Assembly (NCBI GenBank): GCA_038211735.1
Contig: JBBQVK010000001.1
Coordinates: forward strand, 496,001-560,000
From: JBBQVK01 sp038211735
GTDB lineage: Bacteria; Patescibacteriota; Gracilibacteria; Absconditabacterales; Absconditicoccaceae
DNA: 64,000 nt
Reading direction: 5' to 3'
Shown: positions 42,701-57,700 of the stretch, piece after piece
Position numbering within the stretch: position 1 is the first letter of the stretch
Layout of the letters: the number at the start of each line of letters is the position of its first letter
Translations under genes and position numbers: made by a program
The notes under the pieces: generated by a model
What the model saw: the letters and a program-made list of their open reading frames with translations, nothing else
Told to the model about the DNA's origin: nothing
The model's database searches: none

Positions 42701-45700
42701 TGTGATTCTACCGTTTCAGTTTGTGCAGAAAGATCTTTTATTCATACTTGTTCATCTATAGCTTTATCGGGATTGATCCTTGTATCAAGATCTGATTCAA
42801 CTGAATTGTTCTTCAATCATTGCAAATCTTCTTTTAATATTTCCAATCCTTGGATATTTAAACCAGTTGCATTTCTACTCCCATCTAGTAGTCATTTAAT
42901 CTGTCCCATATATTTCTCATAAAGTATTGGATCGCGAGCTATCTCGAGGATGAGTTGCTGCATCTGCGATGGATCCATTCAGTTATCCATCTGTGTTTGT
43001 TGTGAAATTCATGGTGCTGCAGTCAACCCAGTAGTGAGTGTTGTTAGCACTGCTGTAGTTCCGAACTCTTCTCGAGAGAAAGTATCATTAAACTTCACAT
43101 CTCGACTTCCGTTGGCCCGCATATTTATACCTTTCTGAAATGCAAGCTGAGCAGATTCTTGTATATTCTCCTCAAATAGTTCTTTCCCAAGATGTTTAGC
43201 AAAGGTCGCAATAATCCTCTTTTGTCCTGTCTGTCCTACTAGATTTTGTAGAACATTCTTTCGCTGTCCTGTGATTAGCTGATTTGGAGATATGAGCTCC
43301 ATAGCCGAATTTCAAATGCTCGACAACATGCTATATCAAAAGGCTTCTATATCAGACAATCATTGAGATTTAGCATCTATAAATGAACTACCAGATTGTT
43401 GAATCATGGAACTACTAAAAAGTGCGAGCTTAGATCCCACATTCACTCATAGTCTAGAAGCTCACTGTACAATACCTGTTCATGAGTACAAGAGTACTAA
43501 CATGTTGGCTACTTGTTGACCAACTTGGTTGATTGTATTATCTAGTTTTAGATTCCGCTTACCGTTTTTATCTATAGGGGGCTCGTTCATAGAACTGGAA
43601 AGATTGAACTTTAGAAAGTTATCAAACATTTCTTTGAAATCCAAGGTAGCAGATAAGGTAGGAGATAAGCCAGCATTATATTCACACGTAATCTCTAACA
43701 TACCTAATAAGATAGCAGCTGGACCACTACCATACTTTCACATAACCTCTCGCATAACTCACAATGAGCTACCCGTTCACACGATCCCTCCTACTAAACC
43801 ATTCCAAGCCCCTGTCAAGAAGTTAACAGTTTGGTACATACTTGGATTCATTGATTCTAAACAGGAATATCGGACATCTATTTTTGATTGTTTCTGTTTT
43901 TTTTCTTCTGCATGACGAACAACCCCACGGAAAAAACTTTCTTCCTTATTTCCTGGGTTATTGATACTATTGTATAAATGTACTGCGTCATGATACTTAC
44001 CATTCCATCCGTTTTCCTGTAGCATTCATTGTGTCTTCATAAACTTGGCGACATCAATATTTGATGACCCAAGTATACCATCTACAAAACTTGAGTATGA
44101 CTGTATGGTGGCTCATAATTGCCTCACTTTCTCTTCCCCAAACGACTTAGTGATATCTGCAACTCATTTATTAAATTGCGTAAATCATGTAAGCATTTTG
44201 GATCACGCTTCTTTTTGAAGTTGTCCCATAATTGCAGAGGCTTCTTGGATGTAGTTGGAGGAGTTAAGATACTTCACCATACTCTCATTATCGGTAATCT
44301 GTGGACTTTGTAGAAATAAGATGCTATCTTGATACTGTTGCAAATCAATAGATGAAGTTAACTTTTTATCATATGCTTTATAGAGCTTTGCGTGCTGTTC
44401 ATAAATACTTGGTTTATCATATCACATTTGTTTAGCTAATACCCCGATGCGGCTATTATAATCTAACCATTCTTTTTGATCAGTTTCAATATTTGGATAC
44501 TTCTGGGCGACTTCTTTACCTAACTTATTCATAACTATAGTTGCCGAGTCTGCTACAGAATCGAACTGTTTTAGTGAACTATATCATTGTTGTGTAACAA
44601 CTTTCTCCTGTTCTTTTTCAAGAAGGGCCATATAGCGATCTATCGCTTTTTTTGCTATTTCATATTGAACATATGATCATCTATATGCTTCAGGCTTATA
44701 CATGTGTTTCTCTACTGCATTTACTTTAGCTTGTTGGTACTCAGAAGGGTAACTAGTCTCATACCGCTTCACTAGCTTCTCGTATGCAATATTTTCAAAT
44801 CAATCTTTAAGTTGTAATTGCGGAGTAGGTAGAGTACCTATCTCTTTAGAAAACTGCATACGCTCAGGATATTCCCCCAATAATACTTCAAACAAAGAAA
44901 CTATCTTCTGGTTTTGAATTGTAGGAGGTCACTTTTTTGCTTCTACATAAGTAACTCTTAATGTATTACAAAACGATTTCTCCAACAACCCATCTATCTG
45001 AAGGAGTTCTTGTTGCAGTAAAGCTATATTTTCTTGATTATCAAAAAATCATGCGCTCAATGCTAATTCTAACTCTTTTGCATCAATGTTTTTACTTTGA
45101 TCTTTATCTAAATTTCCTAAAGTTTCTGCCATTAATTAATGCTATCTAAAAGCATTTGTAGCTCATCTAATTCTACTTTTCTTTCGACAAGCTCTTCGTT
45201 CTTAATTGTTGATAATTCGCTTTTTAACTTGCCAGTATGCAAAGCTTCTTTACTGTTTTTTATCTTCTCTTGTAAAAAGCGGCTAATAGTTGCTAATGAC
45301 TCATTTGTAACATACTCACTTTCTACAAATGCAATTAATCAGTCCGCCATATCTCGATATGGTTTTAGCTTTGCTAGAACTAATAAAATAATGGTTTTTT
45401 GATCCATGATAATTAGAAAAAGACTATATAATAAGTATACATAAATTACAGGTTTAGGCAAAAATGTATGTAGTGTATTTGCGTATGAAAACATAGATAC
45501 TTACTAGCATCCGATGCATTACCTAGGAGAAACTGCTACTTAATAACGTAATTGCTCAAACACCGTTTGCAACTCATATACTCTTGCCAAGTTCTTCCAA
45601 TTTTTTTCTTTACGGAAACGTGCTTCTAGAGTATTAAGAGTTTGTGTGATACGTAGGACTGCAGATTGTTTCTGTGAGGGCGGATAGATAGCAAACGCAC

Positions 45701-48700
45701 TTCTAATTTTTAGTATAGAAAGATCTAGTGCGTTTTCTTCAGCCGAAGTGAGATGCCTGCGGCCTAGTTGCGTCAAGTACTCATCAGCATGAGGAATTCC
45801 ATTATCCCCATCGCTCGCCATAAGTGCATCGTATACAATATGCGGATGTGTTGGTCCGTATTTATTATACCCCAATCCAATGACGCCAGCAACGATTGGT
45901 GCTGCCAATGATGTCCCATCAGCAATCATATACTCACCGAATTCACTACCTACAAGTGCGGTCGAAACAACTCCTTCACCATACGCGTAGACGTCAACAC
46001 ACCTTCCGTAGTTGGCTCGCACATGAGGGAGTCACTTCTTATCTACTGATCCAACGCCGATAATCATCTCTTTGAATGACTCATTACACACAGGAGATAC
46101 AGGATGTAGCGATGTATTGATGCCAACTTGATCTCACAAGATATCCTCTCCATTTCCTGCGGCAATAACTACTACAACACCATGTTCCCATGCATACACA
46201 AATGTATCCGTAAGCTGTTTGAGAAACTCACCGTCTTTTGAACTCAAACTTAGGTTGATAATATTTGCACCATTATCGACAGCATAGCGGACCGCTTTAT
46301 CCATGTATGCAGCATTATAACAATCTTCAAAACTACACATGATGATCGGCATGAGTTCTATTTTTTTTACGATTCATGCAATGCCGATTTGATTGTTCGG
46401 CAATGCTCACAATATACCTGCTACTTGAGTTCCGTGCGACCCATAGGGAGTCATGTCGCCATTATGACCGATAAAATTCCATCCAAATCTATCATCTATG
46501 TATCCATTTCCATCATCATCTATATTATTTCACGCGATCTCATCTTTATTTTCCCATAACTGTCCACCCATATCTGGATGGTTCGCGTCTATTCACGCAT
46601 CGATCACTGCGACTACAACATTTCTAGGAACATTGATCATCTCTCGTGCTTTATCGATATTCATTGCAGAGATTCGATATTGTTGCCGGCCGATAGTATC
46701 ATTGGTGGGTGCATCAAGACGGAGTTCTAAGTTTTCCAATAGGCGTCCTATCAACTCTTCATCAGTAGCGTCTTGCGCTAATTCTTGAGCTTTTAAGCCT
46801 ACTGTCTCAGCATCTTCCCGTCTATGTAATCCAAACCGCGCTGCAGACTCTAGATAATACAGACTAAAATTCCCTTCATCATCGGTTTTGTATTTTCTTG
46901 CGTTTTCAATCAACCCTATCACTTTCAGGAACTCTTTCTGTTTATACTGCTGCCGTCATCGTCCTACGTATGCTTGGACGATAAGTATTTCTATACGTTC
47001 ATCCCTATCTACGAACAGTTGTAGAAGTTTTTTATACTGAGAGACCGCGTCTTCATACTGGTGCGATGTGTGCAATGCAACTCCTTCATCCAACATCTCC
47101 TGCGCCTTCAACAGCATTTCGTTATGACAGTCGACATAAGCTTTTTTCGCTGCGTAGTAATCTTCCAAAGCTGCGTCGCCCTGCTGGTATGCGTTGATGA
47201 TTTGTTGTAATTCTCCGTATTTAAGTGAACAATCAAGATAACGTAAAGCAGGGAAACTGTCTTGAAATTGCGCGTGCGCCAAGAAAGGCAAGGTCAGCAA
47301 GCCTAAAATAATAGATAAACTTATTGCGTACAATCTCTTCATTACGGTCACTATAGTTATTTCATTGTTCGTTTCGATAGCAAATAATCTCTTTATATTG
47401 TATTCGTAGCTTACAAGTATACCACTAGTCTATAATGTATATCTCATCAATTGTTGGACGGGTTTACCGTCATGTACTCAAACCAGTTCTTTTCTGTTTC
47501 AACCCCGAGCACATGCACGAGGTGTTTGTGAAGACTTGAGATTTTTTGTGACGCTTTAGATTTACTAAGTTTATTACGCGCCAATTATTTCAGTACAACA
47601 ACGATGCACTATCGCAAACTCTTCTTTGAATTCATTTCTCAAACCCTGTGGGACTAGCTGCGTGATTTGATAAAGACATACAGCTAGTTGATATTATGTG
47701 AGACGTTTGATTTGGCCGAGAAGAGTGCGGATCTATTACCTATGGTTCTTATGAAGGCAATCCTTGAAAAAGACTATATCGTCTTGTAAAATCTCAATGA
47801 ATCGTGGTGAACTACTGATTGAAAAGTAAGTGAATTCACTACACAAAGGATGCGCTTAAAAAAATAGTCCCTAAAATTCCACTCTTCGTATCAGTTGCAA
47901 AAACTAATTGTACTGAAACATGCGAACTGAACGTTTGAATCGAAGATTATGTTTCATCTTTGCGCGAACTAAAGGATCTGAAAAACATTTCTGGATTTGT
48001 ACTTAATATCTCTTGTCCAAATTCGTTTGGTGGGGAGGATTATACTACACCTGACCGTCTTGCGATGTTACTTAGCAAGACACAGAAAATATGAGTAAAT
48101 ACGCCGATATTCGTAAAACTACCGGTCGATAAACCTCGAGAAGATTTCCGCCCACTCATCCAAACATGTGTCTCTCATGGCATCCAAGGAGTAATAATTG
48201 CAAATCTCACCAAGAAAAGAGAACATATTATCGAAAAAGATGAGATCAAAGGACTTCCGTGATGAATTAGTGGAAAACCAACTCAGCAACTAAGCGATGA
48301 TCTCATTGGTAAAACATATCAAGAGTTCGGTGATAAAATCATAATCGTCTGAGTCGGTGGGATATTTTCTGCTGAAGATGCGTATGAAAAAATTAAACAG
48401 GGAGCAACGCTTGTACAATTAATTACGGGTATGATTTTCCAATGACCGCAACTAATAGGAGAGATTAATTCTTGACTTGTACGTCTTCTGCAAAAGGATG
48501 GATTCACACATATCTCACAAGCAATTGGAAAAAACTGTAGATAGTTTTGTCGCAATAGTTAAGGATAATTATCGTATGCGACTTCTCGTTGCAATTTCAG
48601 TATAATTGGCTATCAATAGCCCACTTGGAAGCATTCTACTGACAGGTAATCCATAAGTTAGAATATGCGCTAGCGAAGAGTCCTTGTTACGTAACACTAT

Positions 48701-48723
48701 ATTTTATGCCATCGTAGCTCAGC

Positions 48724-48755
<32 letters not shown>

Positions 48756-51700
48756 GGCGGTTCAATTCCGCTCGTTGGCTCCAGTATAAAAAATCACTAC
48801 TACATAGATCTGCATCATGCAGATTTTTTTTATTTAAAAAAACCGGGCGAGAACATTTTCCCACCCAGTCGACTTAATCAAAATCAACACTTCAATCGTT
48901 CTGCTTACAGAGGACATTCCTCTACAAGTCTTTCAATAGAATTCATAAATTTTACGATTTTATTACTTTTGGAAATCCATTTTTTTCTCCCCAACCGAAA
49001 GGATCGTCTTGCCAAGAGGCGAGAAGTTCTTTCTCATACTCATTGATAAACTTTTCTCTGGTTGCTACGTCGAGCATAGTGCTGAACGTTAGTAGTGAGT
49101 GCCTGTGAACTTTAGCAAGTTTAAATGCATCGTTCGCAGCTTTGGTTTCATAATCGAACACTGAAATACAGTCAGAAATTTCCGCCGACACGTTTTGTGC
49201 TTTAGTTATCTCTTTGATAGAACTGCCTCCAGTAGAGACTAAATCCTCTATAGCAAGAAATCGCATTCCATACATCCCTGTAAAACTTTTGTGAGAGACT
49301 GGCGATGCAGTGATTTGATGCACTGAGAAGATATTGATATTTGCTTTCGCAAGAACTTCCCTGGCGACAGCGTCTTCTATGTCCATGTTGTGGGTAGAAA
49401 GAACTACGTTCTTGATGCCCGTCAAATCACCTTCTATCTGCTTACCAACACCATGATTTTTAGGTGCTGGTCGCATATAAAGTAACGGCATGTCATTCTG
49501 CTGTGCAAAAACAATCTCGCTCGGTAATGCTCTCGGATACGATGCAACGATTGCATCATATCTCAACTCATAACTAAGTTTCTGATTTTTTTCCAAACCA
49601 GAGAACACCAGAAACTCTGCCTCCTCTCCTTCTCCATCCGGTATGACCAAAGGAACCCTGTAGTGCGCAGCTATCAATGCAGCCAGCCATATCCCAGCAC
49701 TTGGGACTGCTAGCACAGCATTGAAACTCTCCTCGAAATGCTGTTCTTCAATCTTATCCAATGCAAGACTGAGTATAAGTTCTCGATTTTCAGGATGCGA
49801 AATATGCATCCGGTTGTCGTTGTAGATCGGCATCCGATATCCGGAGGCCCAGGTAAATGGCTCTGTCGGTCGAAGTTTGATTGCACCAATTCTCAAAGAA
49901 CGGCGAGCAAGCTCTTCCGCGGTAACCGTTATGGTACTGTTTGTAAATAGATCGTTCATAAGGTATATCAGTTTTTGGTTTTAACAAAAAAAATTCCTTT
50001 CACGTTTGTGGCTGTTAAAGAAATCTGTCTTATATTTTATAAGTAATCTTACAAGCAAGTCAATATCAGCATACGTACGAACGGATTGCATTTTTTCGCT
50101 CAGTCGCTACTATGTCTGCATGAAAAATATGTACAAACTTGCCGCGATTGTTGGAGGCGTAATCATAGTTATATGAGTCTGAATCTGGTTTTTTTTATCG
50201 AGACCCGGAGAGTTTTCTTTGCAACCAATTTCTATTTTAAGTTCGCGTCACGCACAAAGAGAGCCAATTGAGATTCCTGTTCTCCCAACTGATGTGTATA
50301 TCTGATCTGGAATTTTAAACGGTAGTACTTGAATCGATCAGCACGAAATTAGAAGTGAAGTTATAAAACAATTAGTTGCACAATGATTTTCAGGATTTAT
50401 CACGGTGCCCTATCCTACAAGTTGATACAACGCACTCACGGCTAGCGGTGTTGGGGTAACGTATGTAGTAAATACTATTCTTTCATGAAATGACGATCTT
50501 GATTTATTTCTTTCAGGAATGGATTTCGATACGTTAAAAGAGTTAAAAATCTCCAGAGGAAAACGATCCACACGATCACATATTCAGTTGTTTAGAAATA
50601 CAAAAGACCTCGAAAATCTCTGATATACAGTCGTTTCTCACAGGACAAGAATCAACAAAGACGAAGCCTACAGACGTACGAATATCTCGCAAGCGTTCAA
50701 ATTACTCTCTTATGTGAGAATCATTCTTCCTGGTGAGCAGTTTGAGTTTTTGAAAAATGCACAGTATGATGGCAAAGAACAAAAAAATTATTTAAACGGA
50801 TATGCGATTATCGAAAACGATGAAATAAAAGTATACGGAGGAGGAATCTGTGGTGCTAGTACTGCGATCTACCAGTGAACAGTAACCAACAAATCATTAC
50901 AGCCTACAAAACTTAGGAGTCACTCTAAATGGTTTACTAGTCTCTATACAGCTACTATAAACTGACAGCTTGTTAAAAATCCATGAATTGACGCAGCGAT
51001 CTATGAAGGTGTATTGGATTTCCATGTGAAGAATATTAGTACACATCCAATCATTATCGTGATGAACTATGATGGTAGTTATGGATGATTAGAACAGATA
51101 TTTTCATTGGGGTACACGGGAGATTTGGGAAGCATAGAGTATGTTGGTGGATATCGTACAAGTATGGTCGTGCCTGATGATTCACCATTACCTGAACAAG
51201 CTGAGATAGCTGCAGTAGCAGCAGATTCATTTGATAGCGATTGGATTAGAAATGGTGGAGATGATAGTACTGGCGACAATAACGAACAGACAGCAAATCA
51301 GTTGCCTACTACCGACCCAACAACACCTCCGCCAGCAGGTGATACATCGATCAGCGCCGCTCCCGAAGAGAGAACCAAAACAATTTATGGCGGCTGCTAT
51401 ACGCGGCTGATTAACTGAGAAAAAAAGCAGAGCTGCTATAGAGAAGTCAAATAGTTTTCAAGGTTTTTAAAGCGCACAGAAGATCTAAGTTCTTATTGAC
51501 GTACTTATAGGAAAGGCTATAAGGAGTTTACCGCTATTGGGATCATTAAAACAAAACAGATGCAAAACGATTTTATTTTTACAAACATATCGGATCCCGA
51601 ATTAATTTTGGGGAACTGGTATGTACATCTCACAAATAACCGGGAGGAATTGAAGGTAAAAATAGATGAAGCCTTTGCTCCCCTTATACAAATCGCTGAC

Positions 51701-54700
51701 AGATCGAATGAAAAGTTTATAGCTGTGAATCTTAATGATTTATCTATGTGCTTAGAGTTCGGCGAGGTATCGCTTCACATCATCCAGTATGATATCCAGA
51801 AATGTTATGTCCGGTTTGAACTCTACATCGATGGGCATCTCTTCCGCGCAAATATAGAAGAGTGGCGGGCTATTGCGTTCGCAAAAGCTTTTCATCTACC
51901 TGTACACTGTTCTGAAGAGTTGTGGTATGACATAATTACCGACATTACCAGAAGTAAGCTCACTGCCTACAATACTGGATTCCTACACCTAGCTATACCA
52001 TTCGTTCGTAGTATTGCTGACGACAATCGCGAACCACTCAACGTAAGAGAGGCTGCTTCCAAAAGAGAAGGAATTATCTACCAAGAGCTTGGGAAACGCT
52101 CTAAACTAGGAGGACTGGTGGGAGGACTCACACAAAACAAAATAGACGATAGCAAAAATATTTAGCTGTAGTCCTAGAGGGGATCGACTAATAAAACTTA
52201 TAAAAAAAGAGCCTTGCGAATCGCAGGGCTCTTTTCAAATGATGAAACATCATTTATTTGATAGATCTAGTAATAACTATCCTTCTTGATCTATCCAACA
52301 CAGGAACAATCTAATGAGTTTTCAAAAGACATGGGCCCATGTTATGAGGATTACCTTTTTTTAGAAACTTGTTGTTCTATCGGTTTTGGTGTAAAATTTT
52401 TGATTTTTGTTTTTTTGTTTTTGTTTTTTGTTGATAGACAAGCAAATAACCTACCGCTTAGGGGGAATGAAGGAACTTCCTAAAAAGTAATCCAGATTAT
52501 TTTGTTTTTGTATGGTAATCTTTTGTTTTCAGCCGTCTTCAGTACCGGCGCGAAGTGAGTTATTATTGGCACATCACCTTGTTTTGAGGTGAATATGCTC
52601 CATCACTGACTATATTATTATATCACATATTTTCTGTATGTCAAATATAGAAGGACTTTTTTACCTTATATTTATATCATCAAAAACTCTAAGAACGGCT
52701 TATAATAGGGCTATTTAATAAAAAACCCATCATTTCTGACAGGCTTTTAATAGTCTATATAAACAGGGGTTACCCAACCATAGTCTCCGCAACTGCCGCT
52801 TCGATCACTTGTTTGATCTCTGCTTCTATCTCTTCTGTTAGATTTTTCTCTGCAACGATCTTATCGAGTAGTCCTTTAGAAACTGTATCAAGTTTTTGGT
52901 AGAGATTTTTTTCAAAAGGAAGAATCTTATCCAAAGGAAGGTTATCTAAGTATCCATTAATTCCTGCATAGATTACTATTACTTGTTTTTCGAAAGGGAT
53001 TGGAGCATTTACTCCTTGTTTCAATAGCTCCACCATTCTCTTTCCTCTTTCCAATACTCTCTGGGTCGACTCATCTAAATCCGAAGCGAACTGCGCGAAC
53101 GCTGCCATCTCTCTATAGTTCGCAAGCATCAATTTTAGTTTACCAGATACTTTTTTCATAATCTTAGTCTGTGCATTACCTCCCACACGCGATACTGAGA
53201 GACCTACGTTGATAGCTGGCCTTACTCATGAGTTGAATAAGTCGGTTTCCAAGAAGATCTGTCCATCAGTGATAGAAATTACGTTGGTTGGGATATATGC
53301 AGATACGTCACCTGCTTGCGTTTCGATAATCGGAAGCGCAGTGAGTGATCCTGTTTTCCCTTTCACTTTACCTTTGGTAATTTCTTCAATATATTCAGCG
53401 CTTACTCTTGCTGCTCTTTCTAATAATTTCGAATGAAGATAGAAAACGTCGCCAGGGTATGCTTCACGTCCAGGAGGTCTTCTCAGAAGTAATGATACTT
53501 CTCTATAAGCAACCGCATGCTTACTAAGGTCATCATAGATCACCAATGCGTCTTGACCGTGGTACATGAAATACTCACCAATCGTGCATCCAATATAAGG
53601 TGCAAGGTATTGCATAACAGATGGGTCTGCTGCAGAAGCGCTTACTACAACGGTATACGCCATAGCACCAGCATCTTGTAGCGTCTGTACGATTCTTCTT
53701 ACCTTGCTTTCTTTCTGTCCGATTGCGACGTAGACGCATATCATATCTTGTCCTTTTTGATTCAAGATCGTATCGATAGCAACAGCGGTCTTACCTGTCT
53801 GTCTATCTCCGATAATTAATTCACGCTGACCTCTTCCGATTGGAATCATCGCGTCGATAGCTTTGATACCGGTAAGCATCGGCTGATCAACCCCTTGTCT
53901 AGTAATAACTCATGGAGCAACGATCTCTACTGGAGCTGTTTCTTTTGAACTAACAGGTTTTTCTCCGTCAATCACTTCACCTAGTCCATTCACTACGCGA
54001 CCTAAATATTCTGGCCCTACGGGTATTGAAAAAATAATTCAAGTTAATTGTACCGTGTCACCTTGCCTAATTTGTACCATATCTCCCAAGATAAGGACTC
54101 CTACTGCAAACTCAGTAAGGTCAAGTACAAGCCCTTTTATACCGCTTTCAAACATAACAATCTCGCTAAGTTTAACATGCGATAGACCAGAAACAGTTGC
54201 GACTCCATCTTTCACTTCCTGTACGATACCTTTTTCAGATAACGAATCTTTGAGATCTTTGGAAGCGATCGACTGCTCGATTCTTGATAGTAGTTGTTCG
54301 GTAAGTGACATCAGGTAACATAGATAAGGTAAAAATATTTGTTTAATGGTTTATATCAGTAGCGAGTTAAAGTATTTGATAAGCGAGTAAATGCATGTAG
54401 GTGCTATTGGGTGCATTTAGGAGCGTTCAAATCTTTAAGGAGCAACTAAGCGATTTATTTTCAAAGATTTACTGCAATACTTTATTCACATCCCCATCAA
54501 ACGTCCTCTTGTACATACGATCTCCTTCTTCGACTTGTAAACCCAATGTATCAGACTTTTGAAAATCATAGTTAGCACCTTCAGGAAGAATATTTTCTTT
54601 GGAGGCTTTCATAGTAGCTTTTGTGGTTGTATCTGCATGAAGTTGTTTAGCGATAGCATCAAGATCCTTCTGCGTAATGCGGTTTGCAACCAATCCTTTT

Positions 54701-57700
54701 GCAATTTCGTCCACAATCTTCTCTACATCTTTCTCAGAAGTAGCTAATTCAGTAAGACGCTTAACAAATTTCTTGGTATGCATTGCTAATTACATTTGAA
54801 GATTAAATTATTTTTGTGAGCTAAACTCTTTGGCAAGTTGATCAAGATATGCGTCTTGAACAGACGCTTTTTCTCCAGCAACTTTTTGTACAACTAATTT
54901 CGAAATATGTTTTACTGAGTCGATAAAATTATTTTCAAGTTCTTGATTCATGCGTTGAGCAGATCATTGCGCTTGATTTATAAGTCCTTCAGCTTTTTGA
55001 TTTGCTTGTGCTAAGATCTCTTCTTCTTTCTTTTTGCTAAGTAATGTAGCTTCTTGCAAAAGCTTTTCTTTGTGAGCCTTGCCTTCTACAATCAGCTGAT
55101 CTACTTGCGTTTGAGCCTTAGCCATTATGTCTGCATACTCTACTTTCGCATTCGCAATGGTGGCTATATCATGCTCTCTCTCATCGAGTTGTTTCTTGAT
55201 CTTTCCACCGAAAAACTTCACGAAGATAAACAAAAAAATCGCAATATTGATCACCTGCGCAAGTACGTTGAAAAGTATCGTCTGTGTAGACGGCTCTTCA
55301 TGTGTTGTTTTTCCTTCTACAGCAACTCACTGTACGGCGACGTGTTCAACTTGTTGCCCATTTCCATCGATATCCATATACCGTACGTACAAACAAAATA
55401 AATTTTTCACAAGAGATGGCTGAAGATCGAATGATGTTCATTTTTCTATTGCTCTCTAAACAGATCCAAGAATCTGGAATGCAATTACCAATCCGTAGAT
55501 CGCGACCGCTTCTGTAAACGCAAGTGCCAAGATAGCAGGAACGAATGACTTGCTTGTAGATTCTGGGTTTCTTGCGATACCAGCTACCCAAGCGTTACCA
55601 ATCAATCCTAGTCCAATACCTGCACCCAATGCTGCTAAACCAATAGCTAATCCTGCTCCAACTTGTACTGTCATAATAGTTATATAATAGATGATAAAAT
55701 AAGTAACTAACTAATGTGTTGCTGACTCGCCGGCCATTTTGAAGTAGACGAGTACGAGCGTACTAAATACAAATGCCTGTATACAACTTACCAAGAGCTC
55801 CATAAGAAATACAATCAAAGGAGTTAGCAAAGGGACATGGATAAATGTTTGTGTAGCACCTACCACAAGGCCCAATAACACCATTCCTGCAAATATATTT
55901 CCAAAGAGTCTCAACGATAACGACAGCACTTTCGCAACTTCTCCTATTGCTTCGATAAACCCAATGAATAATCCAATAAGGATATCAAATGGCTTCAGCA
56001 GAAGCGTCCCTATACTATTTACTTTTGGTATAATTCCAAATCATTTCCAAGGGATATATTTTTCAATAAAATGGAGTCCGTTATGCCTAAATCCAAATGC
56101 CAAAGAACCACCAACACATAAAAGCGCGAGCGCACCATTGAAGTAGACATCACTTGTCACAGGTCTAAAGTACTGATGTAACCAAGGTAAAACCAAAGCA
56201 AACATATCTCCTAAAAGACCTAGAAGGTTAGATCGTAAGATATAGGTAAATAAGAACACGACCAACATAATTACCTTACGTGAAAGGTGCGGATCAATTC
56301 CTTGGAAGAAAGTAAACAATCATTCCCACATCGTATCGACGCCTTGCACATAGAGATTATTTATATTGCGTGTCTTGAACGCTCTATAGACCAACACAAA
56401 AATTACAAAAAGTATCGTCCCAGCGATCGATGTTATCAACGTTTGCGCTATTTGGAGATTACCGAAATACAAGTAATGGGGGAAAAAAGAGGCTGTTTCC
56501 ATTGCGTTTTTGTAGTGAAGTTACCCTCAAATACAAGTCAAATGGCTAACTTTATAGATTTTTCTGCACGGAAATACTAGTAAAAGAGCTAGTATTGACT
56601 TCGTAAGTATTTATGTTATATTAGAAAAGTTGGTCATTAACAGAACTCGTCCAGAAATAAATGGATAGTGATTGTAAATAAGAACGACATTGGTATATAA
56701 AGCGATATCCATTTTAAAAAATAAAACAAACTAAAAATATGAAGAACATGAACCGAAATTATGTAAGAATCGTAGGGCTCTTTGCAGTCGCTGCGTTGTT
56801 AAATCATTTTGCTCCTAACATCTTGGGGCATATTACAAGCCTGCCAGGTGCAGAGTCTCCTATCGCTGAAACATTATGGTGCATGGGATTATTTCTCATG
56901 TTTGGGTGGGCGTGCAGTAAGTTTAGTGAGGGAACGATATTCCAAAACTTTACTCTGCAGTTGATCGTGGGTATAATACTCCACGATGTACTGGGTCCCA
57001 TAAACTCTAATGTGATGCTTGCCGTGGTGGTATGCACAGCATTGGCTGCCATAATTTTGAAAGGTGGCGGAGATGAAGTGGAGAGAAGGTTATTCAAGAA
57101 AATAGCTTTCCCAACTATAATGATTGCGGTCGTAGGATATCTGGTAACATTTTTTATAATGTTTTCAATTCTCCTTATGCTCGGAATCGATCCAAAAATT
57201 GCTGCCCTACTGGCTGCGATTATTGGATCTACTGACCCTGCTTCGCTTATACCTACACTAAAGGATTTGACCTTCAAACCGGAATATAAGCGCATTACTG
57301 ATATTGCGGTAGCAGAAAGTGCGCTGAATGATGCTGTCGGGGCAATCTTTACTGCATCAGTTGCAGCAATGATCTTGGCGGGGACTTCGGTTGAGTCAGT
57401 AGGAGCCCTAGCAAGCGGTCTCTTCAAATCAGAGAATATGCTACATCTAGGTGAACAGTTCCTCTTCGGAGTAATAGCTGGAATTATTGGTTGGGTGATT
57501 ATGTATCGATATGAAGCTCAGAAATCTGCTGACCATCAAAAAGATATCAAGGAAAGTTCGTATGATTTCGCAATCATACTTGCCGTACCGTTGATCACCT
57601 TCTTATTGGCGCAGCTTATCCATGGAAATGGATTTCTTGCAGCGTTTGTGGCAGGATTGCTAGCAAACTACAATCATGGGAAGGAGTACTTTCATAAAAC